Below are positions 1 through 7,724 of a stretch of DNA of 64,000 nucleotides, one piece after another. Positions within the stretch are counted from its first letter, which is position 1. Every line of letters begins with the position of its first letter. Position numbers and translations under genes: made by a program. The stretch spans positions 1-64,000 of the forward strand of contig JACTMO010000087.1 in assembly GCA_014584605.1 (NCBI GenBank), read 5' to 3'. The notes under the pieces were generated by a model. That model saw only the letters and a program-made list of their open reading frames with translations, did not search any database and had not been told where the DNA came from. Source of the stretch: Bacteroidota bacterium (GTDB lineage Bacteria; Bacteroidota; Bacteroidia; Flavobacteriales_F; PHOS-HE28).

Positions 1-555
1 GACCGGCAGCACGTCCACCGTCCAGGTCAGCACCGCCCCCACGTTGCAGTACGGGTCCAGCACCACCGCACCGTTGTTGGGGTTGAAGGTGCCGCCGGCA
101 TGTTGAAAGAGGGTGGCGCTCGTGGTCCGGGTACCACCGATACGCATGAGACCGGAGGATGCGGAATAGGTCCCGTTGGTCAAGGTGAAGTTCCCTCCGT
201 TCAGGATGAACGAGGACGTGCCTCCCAGAAAGGTGCCGCCGTGCTGCACAAAACCGGCCGACCCCATGGTCATGACCACCCCCGGCTGCTGGCTGACCGC
301 GCCGGTGTAGGACATGTTGATCAGAATGCCGCGCACCGAGATGTTCTGGTCCACCTGGCAGTTGGCCGTTGCTGTCCCGTCGAACAGGGCGATGTCCGCC
401 GCACCGGGCGCTCCGCCCGAGCTCCAGTTGCCAGCGTCGCTCCACAGGCCGGTGCCCGAACCGTTGGTCCAGGTGATGGTCGCCGAATAGGTCAGATGGG
501 TGACGGTGATGGCCGCCAGCAGCGACCATGCACGGAGGGAGGACCGGTGGAACAT
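1..555 (-). CDS. Secreted beta-rich surface protein, N-terminal part (runs off the window)
   Basis: Reading leftwards from an ATG at 555-553 there are 185 codons without a stop, and the frame leaves the window, so only the N-terminus is present. Residues 1-25 look like a signal peptide (basic start, then WSLLAAITVTHLTYS). The rest is rich in Gly, Thr, Ser, Asn and Val, with motifs such as WSDAGNWSSGGAPGAAD that are typical of the beginning of passenger-like or autotransporter-type repeats in large Bacteroidota surface proteins. It is probably exported and may use type IX secretion, but the C-terminal sorting domain that would show this lies outside the window. Specific function unknown. The start is supported by the signal peptide; the upstream in-frame codons contain no other ATG. 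Confidence 0.7.
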   Translation of the reverse strand, partial: MFHRSSLRAWSLLAAITVTHLTYSATITWTNGSGTGLWSDAGNWSSGGAPGAADIALFDGTATANCQVDQNISVRGILINMSYTGAVSQQPGVVMTMGSAGFVQHGGTFLGGTSSFILNGGNFTLTNGTYSASSGLMRIGGTRTTSATLFQHAGGTFNPNNGAVVLDPYCNVGAVLTWTVDVLPV

Positions 556-990
556 CGGCCGCTTGAACGCGGAGCAGGCCGTTATGTTTCGACAGCTCCG
601 TCCGTTCGATCCGTGGTCCGGATCAAGGAAAAGCGGCATGCCCGGAAGCTGACCGGGTGAATGAAGAGCGCAGCAACCGGTACCCCGTTGTGTTCCACAG
701 GACGTCGAAGTGAGGTCCGTGCGTAGCGTGGCTGGCCGTCCCGTCCTACCTGCACCACCAGTACACGTTCCCGCGATCGATCCCATCCCTGAAGGACATG
801 AACGGCACCTCATCGCCTTCCGGGGCTGGGACCAAGGCGTCGGCAAACGGGCGGATGGGCCGGGTTCGGAGCGAGCGACGGAACTTGGATGTTCGTGGTC
901 CGGTCCGAACAGGGGCATCGGCATTTCCCGTCTTCCAGCCTTGCCCTACATTGCCCCTTCCATGCATCCCACGCCGTAACACCTCCACCC
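556..990. other. Divergent intergenic region with no recognised gene
   Basis: These 435 bases separate the leftward surface-protein gene from the rightward one at 991. Short open frames exist on both strands but none has a convincing start, composition or similarity. The region should hold both promoters. The nearest thing to a core promoter box is a TACATTGC about 36 bases before 991, which is a weak match. No hairpin or repeat was recognised. Confidence 0.4.
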
Positions 991-2757
991 ATGAGAACAC
1001 TCACAGCGGGCTTGCTCCTTCTATCCATAGGGGCTGTGGGCCAGAACAGCTTCGAGATCAACATCCCGGTACCGGGGCTCACCAACGTGGCCGGCGGCCA
1101 CTCGCTTCCCGACAACGGGTACGTGTTCGGGGGTGAGATGGACGACGGCGTGGTGGTGGTACGCACCGACAGCACGGGGCAGGTGCTGTGGACCCGGGTG
1201 CTGGCCGAGGCCGATGCCGAGGAAGGGATCTACGACCGCAGCATCGCGGTGGTCGGCGACCGCATCTTCATGGGCGGCTACGCCTTGGGCAACAACACCG
1301 CCTCCCGCGAGGGCATCCTGCACGTGCTGGACCTCAACGGCAATGTGCTGCACCAGCGCGTGATCGATGTGGGCTTCAATTCCAACTCCATCCACAGCCT
1401 TACCGCCATCCCGGGCGGGGCGCTCGTTGCGGGCCGTGCCTCGGGGGCCGGTTCCTACGACATGCTGTTGCAGCGGGTGGACAGCACCGGCGCGGTCACC
1501 GGCTCCTGGAGCTTCGGCAGTTCGGGATGGGACTGGGGCTACGACGCCATCCGCTGCGCCGACGGGGGCATGGCCCTGACCGGCTATGGCGACGGTGTGG
1601 GCGGCCCCGCCCCCAGCGCCTATCTGGTGCGCACCGACAGCCTGGGGCAGGTGCTCTGGGAGCGCGGCATCGACGGTGCCAGTGCCGACGAGGCCTACAC
1701 CGTGCTGGAGGACACGGTGACGGGCGCCATCTACATCGGCGGCAGGACCCTGGGCATGGGCACGGTGGGTACGCATGGCTTCATCACCAAGTTCGACGCG
1801 ACCGGCAACCACGAGTGGACCCGCCGGATCGGCGGCGCCTTCGATGTGATCGGCATCGTGCCGCTGACCACCGGCAGGTACACCGCCCTGGTGCGGGCCC
1901 AGAACATCGCGGGCGGCCATGGCAACTACGATGCGCTGTTGATCACCTTCAACGAACTGGGCAACCTGATGAGCAACGTGCTCTTCGGAACGACCGAGAG
2001 CGAGTATCCCGTGTCGCTGTCCCGGACCCACGACAACGGCATCCTGATCACCTGCCTGCGTTCGGTGGGCCCGCCCAACGAGATCTACGCCGTGCACATC
2101 GACGTCAACGGTGAGGGAGGATGCACTGGCACCAGCGTCAACCCGGGCTGGACCACCTATGCGGCGACGGTGCTGACGCCGGTCTCGGACCTGCAGACGG
2201 GCAGCAACCCCGGGGCCTGGCCCACCTCGCTCGGGGACCCCGGCCTGACCCGGGAGTTCATCTGCTGCACCTATCCCGTTCAGGCCGCCTTCGGGTCCGA
2301 TGCAGGCAACACACCGACGTACACCTTCGTGAACACCTCCTCGGGCACCGGCACCGCCTCCTGGGTCATCGACGGGACCCCGTACACCGGCGACAGCATC
2401 GCCCACACTTTTGCGGAGCCGGGCACGTACGATGTGTGCCTCACCTTCACCGGCATCTGCGCCACGGACACGGCCTGCCAATCGTTCGTGGTGGGGCCGA
2501 ACGGCCTTGCCGAAAGCCCGGGGACGCCGCAGGTACGTACCTGGCCCCAACCCGCCGACCACACGATCCACCTCGCGGCGGACGATCCCCTGCACAGGGT
2601 GCAACTGATCGATGCCCGGGGTCGCGTGGTGCTCGACCGGTCCTGGAACGGCCTGCGCACCGCGTTGCTCGATGTGCAGGACCTGGCCCCCGGCGTCTTC
2701 GTGCTGCGGGCATGGACCGGGCGGGGCGTCCTGCAGCGCCCCGTGCTGAAACGTTGA
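991..2757 (+). CDS. Secreted PKD-domain protein with type IX sorting domain
   Basis: A 588-residue protein. Residues 1-18 form a signal peptide (MRTLTAGLLLLSIGAVGQ), which is why the ATG at 991 is preferred to an earlier in-frame ATG at 889 that would bury it. The body carries repeated motifs such as VRTDSLGQVLWER and TKFDATGNHEWTR, which suggest a beta-propeller or similar repeat fold. A PKD-like domain follows at about residues 430-505 (F.NTSSGTGTASWVIDG, TFAEPGTYDVCLTF). The last ~80 residues look like a type A T9SS sorting domain (TWPQPADHTIHLA, VQLIDARGRVV, DLAPGVFVLRAW). It should be exported to the cell surface or medium. Ligand and role unknown. It converges with the next gene at 2868. 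Confidence 0.82.
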   Translation: MRTLTAGLLLLSIGAVGQNSFEINIPVPGLTNVAGGHSLPDNGYVFGGEMDDGVVVVRTDSTGQVLWTRVLAEADAEEGIYDRSIAVVGDRIFMGGYALGNNTASREGILHVLDLNGNVLHQRVIDVGFNSNSIHSLTAIPGGALVAGRASGAGSYDMLLQRVDSTGAVTGSWSFGSSGWDWGYDAIRCADGGMALTGYGDGVGGPAPSAYLVRTDSLGQVLWERGIDGASADEAYTVLEDTVTGAIYIGGRTLGMGTVGTHGFITKFDATGNHEWTRRIGGAFDVIGIVPLTTGRYTALVRAQNIAGGHGNYDALLITFNELGNLMSNVLFGTTESEYPVSLSRTHDNGILITCLRSVGPPNEIYAVHIDVNGEGGCTGTSVNPGWTTYAATVLTPVSDLQTGSNPGAWPTSLGDPGLTREFICCTYPVQAAFGSDAGNTPTYTFVNTSSGTGTASWVIDGTPYTGDSIAHTFAEPGTYDVCLTFTGICATDTACQSFVVGPNGLAESPGTPQVRTWPQPADHTIHLAADDPLHRVQLIDARGRVVLDRSWNGLRTALLDVQDLAPGVFVLRAWTGRGVLQRPVLKR

Positions 2758-2867
2758 CCTTTCGTCGAGGTCGCAAGACCCGAGCGGCGCGATCGTGATC
2801 CGCCCCCGGGAGGTAAGGCTCCACCGGACCGCTCCCCGGAACATAGCGACCTGCCGACCGGTCTCCC

Positions 2868-4469
2868 CTACTCCTTGACGAACCGGGCAGCCACGTTCCC
2901 ATAGCGGACCGTGTAGATGCCCGGTGCGAGACCTCGGACATCCAGGCCTTCGGAAAGTCTCTGGTGCTGATGGATCACGATGTGGCCAAGCTGGTCCACC
3001 ACTTTGAGATGTACGACACGCCCCGCTTCGCCGCTGCGGAAGAACAATCGATCGCGCGTGGGTATCGGGTAGATGCCGGAGCCCATGCCTGTCTCCGCGC
3101 CAATGTGCAGCGGGTCGTGGTACTCGTAGGCACCTACATCGCTGTGCGCCCCCACCGGTCGAGCAATGCCCTCAAGGTCCGTGGGCGGAGCGTACAGGTC
3201 GTCCGCTCCATCCACCGCGGGGCTGGTGGCCAGCAGGTGAAGGTCATGCCCCGGCGCATCGACGAAATGCTGAGTGTACAGAGCCCCATCGGGCAGTGCG
3301 ATGTTGTTGACGTACACATCGGTCCCTTCCAGGCTGAAGGTGTTCGCGAAGTTGTTGGCGACCACACAGCCCATGCTCTCGAACCCAACGATGTCGTTCA
3401 CCATGATCCACGCCGGACCGGGCGCCACATCCGGTGTGGGGTCGAGCACCGTGTTGTTCCGGATCACGCAGTCCTGCGCGCCGTACAGCGATATCCCGTG
3501 CCAGTGGTCCACGACCACGACGTTGTTCTCCACCACCCAGTCGATGAAGGGTCCATCGAAGCAACCGATGCCCTGCAAGGCCGCGCGGTAGGGCTGGTCC
3601 GGATCCTCGTAACCGATGATGGTATTACCGCGCAGCACCACCCGGTGGAACGGGAACCCCAGCGTGGTGAAGGACTGGATGCCGTCGTCGTGGTTCTCGT
3701 CCACGTCGTAGCAGTTCTTGATGGTGTTGCCCTCGAACAGGATGTCGCTCCCCAGCGGCCGCATCCCGTCCGCCGAGAAGTTCACCACGCTGTTGCCGAT
3801 GGCCTGGATGCTGTCGCCGGCCGCGATGATGCCGAAGTGCATGTTCGTCAAGGTGTTGTTGACCACCAACGCCTGGTCACCTGAAATGTGGATGCCATCG
3901 CTGTGGCGCGCGAGCCAGTCCAGGTCCGTCCAGCCTGTGATGTCGGTCGCGCTGTAGATCACACAATCCCGCACCTCCACCTCGCGTACCGGGCCGTGCC
4001 AGCCATGCGATTCGAAGAACACCCGGTGGTTGCCATCGTAAGCCCCGTACGGCTCCGAACTGACGTGCAGCCCGACCAGTCGCCACTTCGCGCAGGCCTG
4101 CATGTGGAACTGGCGCAGGATGGGTTCCGCCCCTGGCGCGGCCATGATGGTGATGGTCTCCGAGTTGTACGCGCCGCGGTAGAAGCATTCACCGTGCAGC
4201 CCATCGTACAGCAACAGCGTATCGCCCGCATGCACCGGTGCACCCGCGTTCTTCGGCACCAGCACGCTCACGCCGGCCTGGTACGGCAGCGGATCATACC
4301 TGCGCGTCTCGATCAGGTCCGCATCCAGCACCTCGGCCAACGTGGACCACGGCGCGGCGGCAGAGCCATCGTTCAGCATGGACCCGTTCGCCGGATCGAT
4401 GTGGAAGATCGCGGCTCGCGCAGGGACGGCGAGCCAGCAGAAGATCAGGATGGCAATGATGTTCTTCAT
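2868..4469 (-). CDS. Secreted right-handed beta-helix protein with type IX sorting domain
   Basis: 533 residues. The ATG at 4469 starts a clear signal peptide (MKNIIAILIFCWLAVPARA); the frame stays open 9 codons further upstream. Residues ~30-430 contain the N/G/V-rich repeats of a parallel beta-helix (for example RNNTVLDP, VVENNVVVVDH, VVNNTLTN), the fold of pectate lyases and many polysaccharide-binding surface proteins. The last ~75 residues are a T9SS C-terminal domain (LKVVDQLGHIVIH, LDVRGLAPGIYTVRYGN). The start lies 4 bases after the stop of the hydrolase gene at 4474, so the two are probably one leftward transcript. No catalytic residues can be assigned from reading alone, so enzyme activity is open. 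Confidence 0.8.
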   Translation of the reverse strand: MKNIIAILIFCWLAVPARAAIFHIDPANGSMLNDGSAAAPWSTLAEVLDADLIETRRYDPLPYQAGVSVLVPKNAGAPVHAGDTLLLYDGLHGECFYRGAYNSETITIMAAPGAEPILRQFHMQACAKWRLVGLHVSSEPYGAYDGNHRVFFESHGWHGPVREVEVRDCVIYSATDITGWTDLDWLARHSDGIHISGDQALVVNNTLTNMHFGIIAAGDSIQAIGNSVVNFSADGMRPLGSDILFEGNTIKNCYDVDENHDDGIQSFTTLGFPFHRVVLRGNTIIGYEDPDQPYRAALQGIGCFDGPFIDWVVENNVVVVDHWHGISLYGAQDCVIRNNTVLDPTPDVAPGPAWIMVNDIVGFESMGCVVANNFANTFSLEGTDVYVNNIALPDGALYTQHFVDAPGHDLHLLATSPAVDGADDLYAPPTDLEGIARPVGAHSDVGAYEYHDPLHIGAETGMGSGIYPIPTRDRLFFRSGEAGRVVHLKVVDQLGHIVIHQHQRLSEGLDVRGLAPGIYTVRYGNVAARFVKE

Positions 4470-4473
4470 CGTG

Positions 4474-5562
4474 TTATTTGCATTCGCCTTGTGCAACAGC
4501 CCGCACTCCAGCGCGCCAGGCCGCGCACTTGTTCGGATAGGTCTTGCCGTCGCAGCCGCACCAGGGCACGTACTCCATGGTGCATGCGCCTTCTCCCACG
4601 GGTGAGGGCATCGGGCAGGGACCGTCCTTCAGGATGCGCAGCAGGATCGCCTCGAACTCGCGTGGCCGTTCCACATTGCCTGCGTGGCCGGCCTTGGGCA
4701 TCATGATGAGGTGGTCGGCGGGCAGTTCGTTGATGCGCATGATGCCGTGCGCCACCACGGGCGGGATCAGTCGGTCGCCCTCGCCCCACACCACGTAGGC
4801 GGGCATGGTCCACATGTAGCGCTTGCTGCCGTACTCGTTCTCCCGCGCGATCAGATCATCCAGCAGCGCCAGGTAACCCGGCCTCCGCTCCTTGCCCGCC
4901 TCGAACATCTGCTTCAAGGCGAAGCGCGGGATCTTCCGTGGCTCGAAGAGGATCGCGTTGATGTTGCGCTGGAATTCGTCCGGTGATCTCGGGTCGAAGA
5001 AATCACGGACACCGCCCGGTGCACCGAGCACACGAGTGGCGCTATCGGCCAGGGCCTTGTTGTAGGTGTTGGCCGGGCCATCCCCGATCACCACGGCGCG
5101 CGTGCGATCCGGCCGTTGCTCGGCGAAATTGGCGGCGATGGCGCCGCCGTAGCTGTTGCCCACCACGAACACCGCCTCCTGTACATGCAGGCTGTCCAGT
5201 ATCGCGCCCAGGTGCGCCACTTGCGCATCCACGCTGTTGCCGTGCCAGGTGTTGGTGCTGCCGCCGTGTCCGATCAGGTCCGGGATGATGAGGTCGTTTG
5301 TGGCGCTGAGCGATACCGCGTTGCCCGCCCACATGGCCGCGCTGGAGGTGATGCCATGCAAGAGCATCAACTTGGGTTTGCCGGTGAACGTGGCACTGTA
5401 CACATGCAGCGGCCCGTTCGCGCTGGCGAAGCTGTGCTCGGTGAGCCCGGCCTTCTTGAATTCCTTCGTGGTATGTCGCGCCTGCATCTTCACCACGTTG
5501 CAGGCCGGTAGCAGGAGCATCGCGAACGAAAGGATCGCGATGCGCTGGAGAATGGTTTGCAT
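4474..5562 (-). CDS. Lipoprotein alpha/beta hydrolase fused to a C-terminal Kazal domain
   Basis: 362 residues from the ATG at 5562. The N-terminus is a lipoprotein signal with lipobox LLPAC, so the protein should be lipid-anchored in the envelope. Residues ~50-310 are an alpha/beta hydrolase: oxyanion segment LLHGITSSAAMW, nucleophile elbow VVGNSYGGA, acidic residue in WGEGDRLIPP and catalytic His in KAGHAGNVERP. The last ~45 residues carry six cysteines and the Kazal signature CGCDGKTYPNKC...GEC, the fold of serine-protease inhibitors. Combining an esterase-like enzyme and a Kazal domain in one chain is unusual. A promoter box sits 4 bases before the ATG, which supports this start over the ATG 7 codons upstream. 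Substrate unknown; the beta-helix gene is downstream in the same unit. Confidence 0.85.
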   Translation of the reverse strand: MQTILQRIAILSFAMLLLPACNVVKMQARHTTKEFKKAGLTEHSFASANGPLHVYSATFTGKPKLMLLHGITSSAAMWAGNAVSLSATNDLIIPDLIGHGGSTNTWHGNSVDAQVAHLGAILDSLHVQEAVFVVGNSYGGAIAANFAEQRPDRTRAVVIGDGPANTYNKALADSATRVLGAPGGVRDFFDPRSPDEFQRNINAILFEPRKIPRFALKQMFEAGKERRPGYLALLDDLIARENEYGSKRYMWTMPAYVVWGEGDRLIPPVVAHGIMRINELPADHLIMMPKAGHAGNVERPREFEAILLRILKDGPCPMPSPVGEGACTMEYVPWCGCDGKTYPNKCAAWRAGVRAVAQGECK

Positions 5563-5565
5563 GCA

Positions 5566-5573
5566 CGAATGTA
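5566..5573 (-). promoter_or_regulatory. Core promoter box TACATTCG for the hydrolase gene
   Basis: Read on the minus strand this is TACATTCG, one base from the Bacteroidota -7 box TAnnTTTG. Its last base is 4 bases from the hydrolase ATG, so a transcript starting just after it would be leaderless. No -33 element was recognised. Confidence 0.5.
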
Positions 5574-5593
5574 GAGGGCGCATCGTGTGCCTT

Positions 5594-5690
5594 CCGCGTG
5601 AGCGATCGAACGGGAAAGCCCGGAGCGAGGAACGAACGAGAACTTGGACGGAAGAGCGCGACGGCGAGTCTTCGAGCCGGCACGCCCAAA
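5594..5690. repeat. ~97-bp dispersed intergenic repeat, copy 1
   Basis: Begins CCGCGTGAGCGATCGAACGG and ends GAGCCGGCACGCCCAAA. The same sequence, with changes, is found at 6822-6935 and 7505-7607. The central part has alternating GAG/GAC and CCCGGAGCGAGG blocks able to fold. It lies directly upstream of a hairpin element and a paaZ-like fragment. No coding sense; function unknown. Confidence 0.8.
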
Positions 5691-5699
5691 TGCATGGAA

Positions 5700-5793
5700 C
5701 ACAGATGGCGTAGATTGATATGATCGGCGCGGATCCGAGACTTGGCTTGCTTGGTATTATCAGCGTTGATCAGCCTTATCAACGTCATCTGCG
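5700..5793. repeat. Imperfect inverted repeat of the CAGAT/ATCTG type
   Basis: Two 35-base arms, 5700-5734 and 5759-5793, are imperfect reverse complements (about 24 of 35 positions by eye) around a 24-base centre. The arms are built from CAGAT/GAT steps and their complement ATC/ATCTGCG, spaced every 7-11 bases. The same right-arm motif recurs at 7623 and 8470, each time just before a copy of the paaZ start. Confidence 0.65.
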
Positions 5794-5810
5794 TTCTGGA
5801 CTTTCCGACC

Positions 5811-5856
5811 ATGGAACTCCAAGACCAAAGCGCGGGCCAATGGGAAGCCGGCACCG
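5811..5856 (+). repeat. Diverged copy of the first 15 codons of paaZ
   Basis: Aligned without gaps to 8521-8566, 34 of 46 bases match. The encoded residues, MELQDQSAGQWEAGT, parallel MQLQNYACGQWVAGT at the start of the real PaaZ. The similarity stops abruptly after GCACCG. It is preceded by the same ATCnnCGTCATCTGCG motif that precedes paaZ. It is in frame with the membrane-protein gene that follows, probably by chance or as a captured start. Confidence 0.65.
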
Positions 5857-5936
5857 ACGATCGATCCGGGTTCGTCGAAGCCAGCGTTGGCCTAGCGTGT
5901 GGACACTTTTTCCTTGTCCGGTCCGTTCTTGGCACG

Positions 5937-6809
5937 ATGCCCTTCCGACAACGACTTCGTGGTCTCGTTGCTTCTCCGTGGCTCTCATTGTTGAACGCGC
6001 TGCTCTGTGTTGGAGCCGTTCTGGCCAATGCGCACCATCAGGTCTTCTGTAGGCCGGTCCTTTGGGCAACGGTGGTTCTGGTGATGGCCTTCGCGCCGGT
6101 TGTCATCTACAACCTGATCCGCGATCGGCTTGGGAAGGACAGGAAGCTGGTCTTCTTCCTCTTCGGCATTGCGGCGTTCATCTCACTGTATTGCATCCTC
6201 TTCCTCTCGTACTTGAGCATTGCAGGGCTGCTTGCTGTTGTGTTCATTCCGTTCGAGTTGATCCGGCATGGGCACTTCGGCGCACCGATGGTATTCCCAC
6301 TTGCGGCCACACCCCTTTTCTTCTTCGTCCAGATCCTTGGCATTGTGCTAGGCCGCAGCGCCACCGGACCCGACCGCAAATTCTTCGGGATGGGCGCCGG
6401 TCTGTGCCTGATCTACGCATTGGTGATGACCACCTGGTTCAACTTGCATTATTCTTCGGTACAGAACGCTTTGACATCGGGGTCGACGAGGGAGATCCCG
6501 CGCAACTATATGACCGAGCGGATGCTCGGCATGCACTTCAAGTACCATCTATCGTTCTGCGAGTTGGATGGCTGGCGACCGCCGCTGCATGACCCCTCCA
6601 TCGTCGTAGCTGTCTGGCTAACCGCTCCTTTTCGTGCTGATCTGGACTGGCGGGGTATGACGCGTCTTGGCTCCCGCCACGGAACCACTCTCTTCGATGA
6701 ACGCATCGCCGCGTACAAGACGTTGTTTCCGGACAGGCCCATTCGCATGGACTGCAGTTGTGCGAAGAGCTACCGGAAGTTCTACATGAACGACCCAAGG
6801 CTTCGTTGA
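5937..6809 (+). CDS. Unknown multi-pass membrane protein, foreign-looking
   Basis: 290 residues if the ATG at 5937 is used. About six hydrophobic spans are visible (for example LWATVVLVMAFAPVVIYNL, FFLFGIAAFISLYCILF, FPLAATPLFFFVQILGIVLG), followed by a soluble, Arg/Asp-rich C-terminal segment of ~90 residues. No family was recognised. The frame is open further upstream, with ATGs at 5811 and 5742. The 5811 start would use a paaZ-like leader, and 5742 lies inside an inverted repeat, so the later start is preferred with moderate confidence. Base composition is visibly less GC-rich than its neighbours, which suggests acquisition from elsewhere. It sits between copies of the repeats at 5594 and 6822. 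Confidence 0.6.
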   Translation: MPFRQRLRGLVASPWLSLLNALLCVGAVLANAHHQVFCRPVLWATVVLVMAFAPVVIYNLIRDRLGKDRKLVFFLFGIAAFISLYCILFLSYLSIAGLLAVVFIPFELIRHGHFGAPMVFPLAATPLFFFVQILGIVLGRSATGPDRKFFGMGAGLCLIYALVMTTWFNLHYSSVQNALTSGSTREIPRNYMTERMLGMHFKYHLSFCELDGWRPPLHDPSIVVAVWLTAPFRADLDWRGMTRLGSRHGTTLFDERIAAYKTLFPDRPIRMDCSCAKSYRKFYMNDPRLR

Positions 6810-6821
6810 TCAGTCTGCTTT

Positions 6822-6935
6822 CCGCGTGAGCGATCGAACGGGAAAGCCTACCTACGGTAGGCAGGCCCGGAGCGAGGAGCGCGCGAGGACTTGGACCCCG
6901 GGTCAAGTCCGGGGAGAACTCAGAGCGCGACGGCT
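6822..6935. repeat. Dispersed intergenic repeat, copy 2 (with two insertions)
   Basis: Starts CCGCGTGAGCGATCGAACGG like copy 1, but carries an inserted CTACCTACGGTAGG palindrome near 6849. A second insertion near 6896-6914 forms its own CCCCGG/CCGGGG stem. It then returns to GAGCGCGACGGC and ends 3 bases from the stop codon of the toxin gene at 6939, so it may act at the 3' end of that transcript. Confidence 0.7.
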
Positions 6936-6938
6936 GAG

Positions 6939-7238
6939 CTACGTCCTACGCCCCATCCACCCGAACGGCTTGCGCTTGCCATGGTAGATGGCCGCGATGA
7001 AGATCACCTCTCCGTCCACCTTGTAGACCACACGATATGGGAACCTGCGCACAATGCCGTAACGGAAGCCGGCACGCCGCAGCGCATGGCCTGTCGGACG
7101 ATCAACGATGAACCGCAGGCACGCGGCAACCTCCTCCCTGAATTGGAGGCCATAACCTGTGCGCCGTGCTTCGATGAAACGCTCGGCCTCGTCCAGTTCC
7201 CGATATGCCTCCTCGTGGATGACGAGCTGGTAGCTCAT
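6939..7238 (-). CDS. RelE/ParE-family toxin (TA pair 1)
   Basis: 99 residues with the RelE/ParE fold pattern: an N-terminal EAYRELDEAERFIEARR helix pair, a central RRFPYRVVYKVDGEVIFIAAIYHGKRKP strand block and a basic C-terminus. In this superfamily such proteins are mRNA interferases or gyrase poisons. It is the second gene of a pair; its ATG overlaps the antitoxin stop by four bases (7235-7238), so the two are translationally coupled. It is paralogous to the toxin at 7725 (RFPYxVxYxVxG and xxKRKPxxx are shared). Which of the two targets it attacks cannot be read from the sequence. Confidence 0.85.
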   Translation of the reverse strand: MSYQLVIHEEAYRELDEAERFIEARRTGYGLQFREEVAACLRFIVDRPTGHALRRAGFRYGIVRRFPYRVVYKVDGEVIFIAAIYHGKRKPFGWMGRRT

Positions 7239-7474
7239 CGCTGCTCCTTGCGCCGGTTCTCGTCCAATATGCGCTGGACTTCCTCCCAGGTGTAGGTCTT
7301 CGCCTCGCCGCGCTTGTACTGCTCGTAGCGCTCGCTCGCCACGTTCAGTTCCGCATCGGAAAGCTCGAACCCATCCGTGCCATCGAGGACGTGCTTCACC
7401 TCGGCGAGCTTATTCGCGTCGTTCACCGCGGCCAGCTTCTCCAGCAGTTCCAACTTGAGCGCGCGTGTGTCCAT
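7235..7474 (-). CDS. Antitoxin of RelE/ParE pair 1
   Basis: 79 residues, strongly charged and helical. The N-terminus ALKLELLEKLAAVNDANKL is shared with the antitoxin at 8018 (TLKLELLERIALIDNEERL), and the C-terminus TYTWEEVQRIL matches SYTWDQVEEIL there. It resembles short addiction-module antitoxins encoded before RelE-type toxins, where the C-terminal tail wraps the toxin. No DNA-binding motif is obvious. It is the first gene of the pair and has a promoter box 5 bases before its ATG. Confidence 0.82.
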   Translation of the reverse strand: MDTRALKLELLEKLAAVNDANKLAEVKHVLDGTDGFELSDAELNVASERYEQYKRGEAKTYTWEEVQRILDENRRKEQR

Positions 7475-7478
7475 AGCC

Positions 7479-7486
7479 CAAAGTTA
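7479..7486 (-). promoter_or_regulatory. Core promoter box TAACTTTG for TA pair 1
   Basis: Perfect TAnnTTTG on the minus strand, 5 bases before the antitoxin ATG, implying a leaderless mRNA. The same arrangement occurs at TA pair 2 (8391-8398) and TA pair 3 (10593-10600). Confidence 0.6.
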
Positions 7487-7504
7487 TGGTGGCAGGCCGG
7501 ATGC

Positions 7505-7607
7505 CCGCGTGAGCGATAGCAGCAAGTAGCCCGGACCGCGAGGCCCTGCGAGCGGGAGGACTACTGCGGATAGCGCGACGGCGAGTCTTCGAGCCGGCAC
7601 GCCCAAA
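7505..7607. repeat. Dispersed intergenic repeat, copy 3
   Basis: Begins CCGCGTGAGCGATAGC and ends GAGTCTTCGAGCCGGCACGCCCAAA, the last 30 bases being the same as in copy 1. The middle is a variant (AGCCCGGACCGCGAGG...GGAGGACTACTGCGGATAGCGCGACGG). It is followed, as copy 1 is, by the ATCTGCG motif and a paaZ start fragment. Confidence 0.78.
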
Positions 7608-7622
7608 GCACCTGCATTCGCA

Positions 7623-7695
7623 TTCATCTGCGCCATCTGCGAAATCTGCGGAAAGCCCTGCCATGCCGAACTTCACCCGCATGCAACTCCAGAAC
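7623..7695 (+). repeat. Left direct repeat: ATCTGCG motif plus the first codons of paaZ
   Basis: TTCATCTGCGCCATCTGCG followed by ATGCCGAACTTC and ATGCAACTCCAGAAC. Bases 7663-7695 match 8503-8535 at 30 of 33 positions, and the preceding ATCTGCG run matches 8470-8496 with few changes and a ~7-base indel. The match ends at the eleventh codon and TA pair 2 begins within 30 bases. Together with 8470-8535 it brackets that pair. Confidence 0.8.
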
Positions 7696-7724
7696 GATCG
7701 TCGGTCAGTGGAACACCGACCCCA

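Noticed and set aside
5811-5856. paaZ-like fragments considered as remains of full-length paaZ duplications
   Set aside because: Similarity stops after 11-15 codons at both 7663 and 5811 and nothing of the rest of paaZ follows, so only the 5' end was copied.
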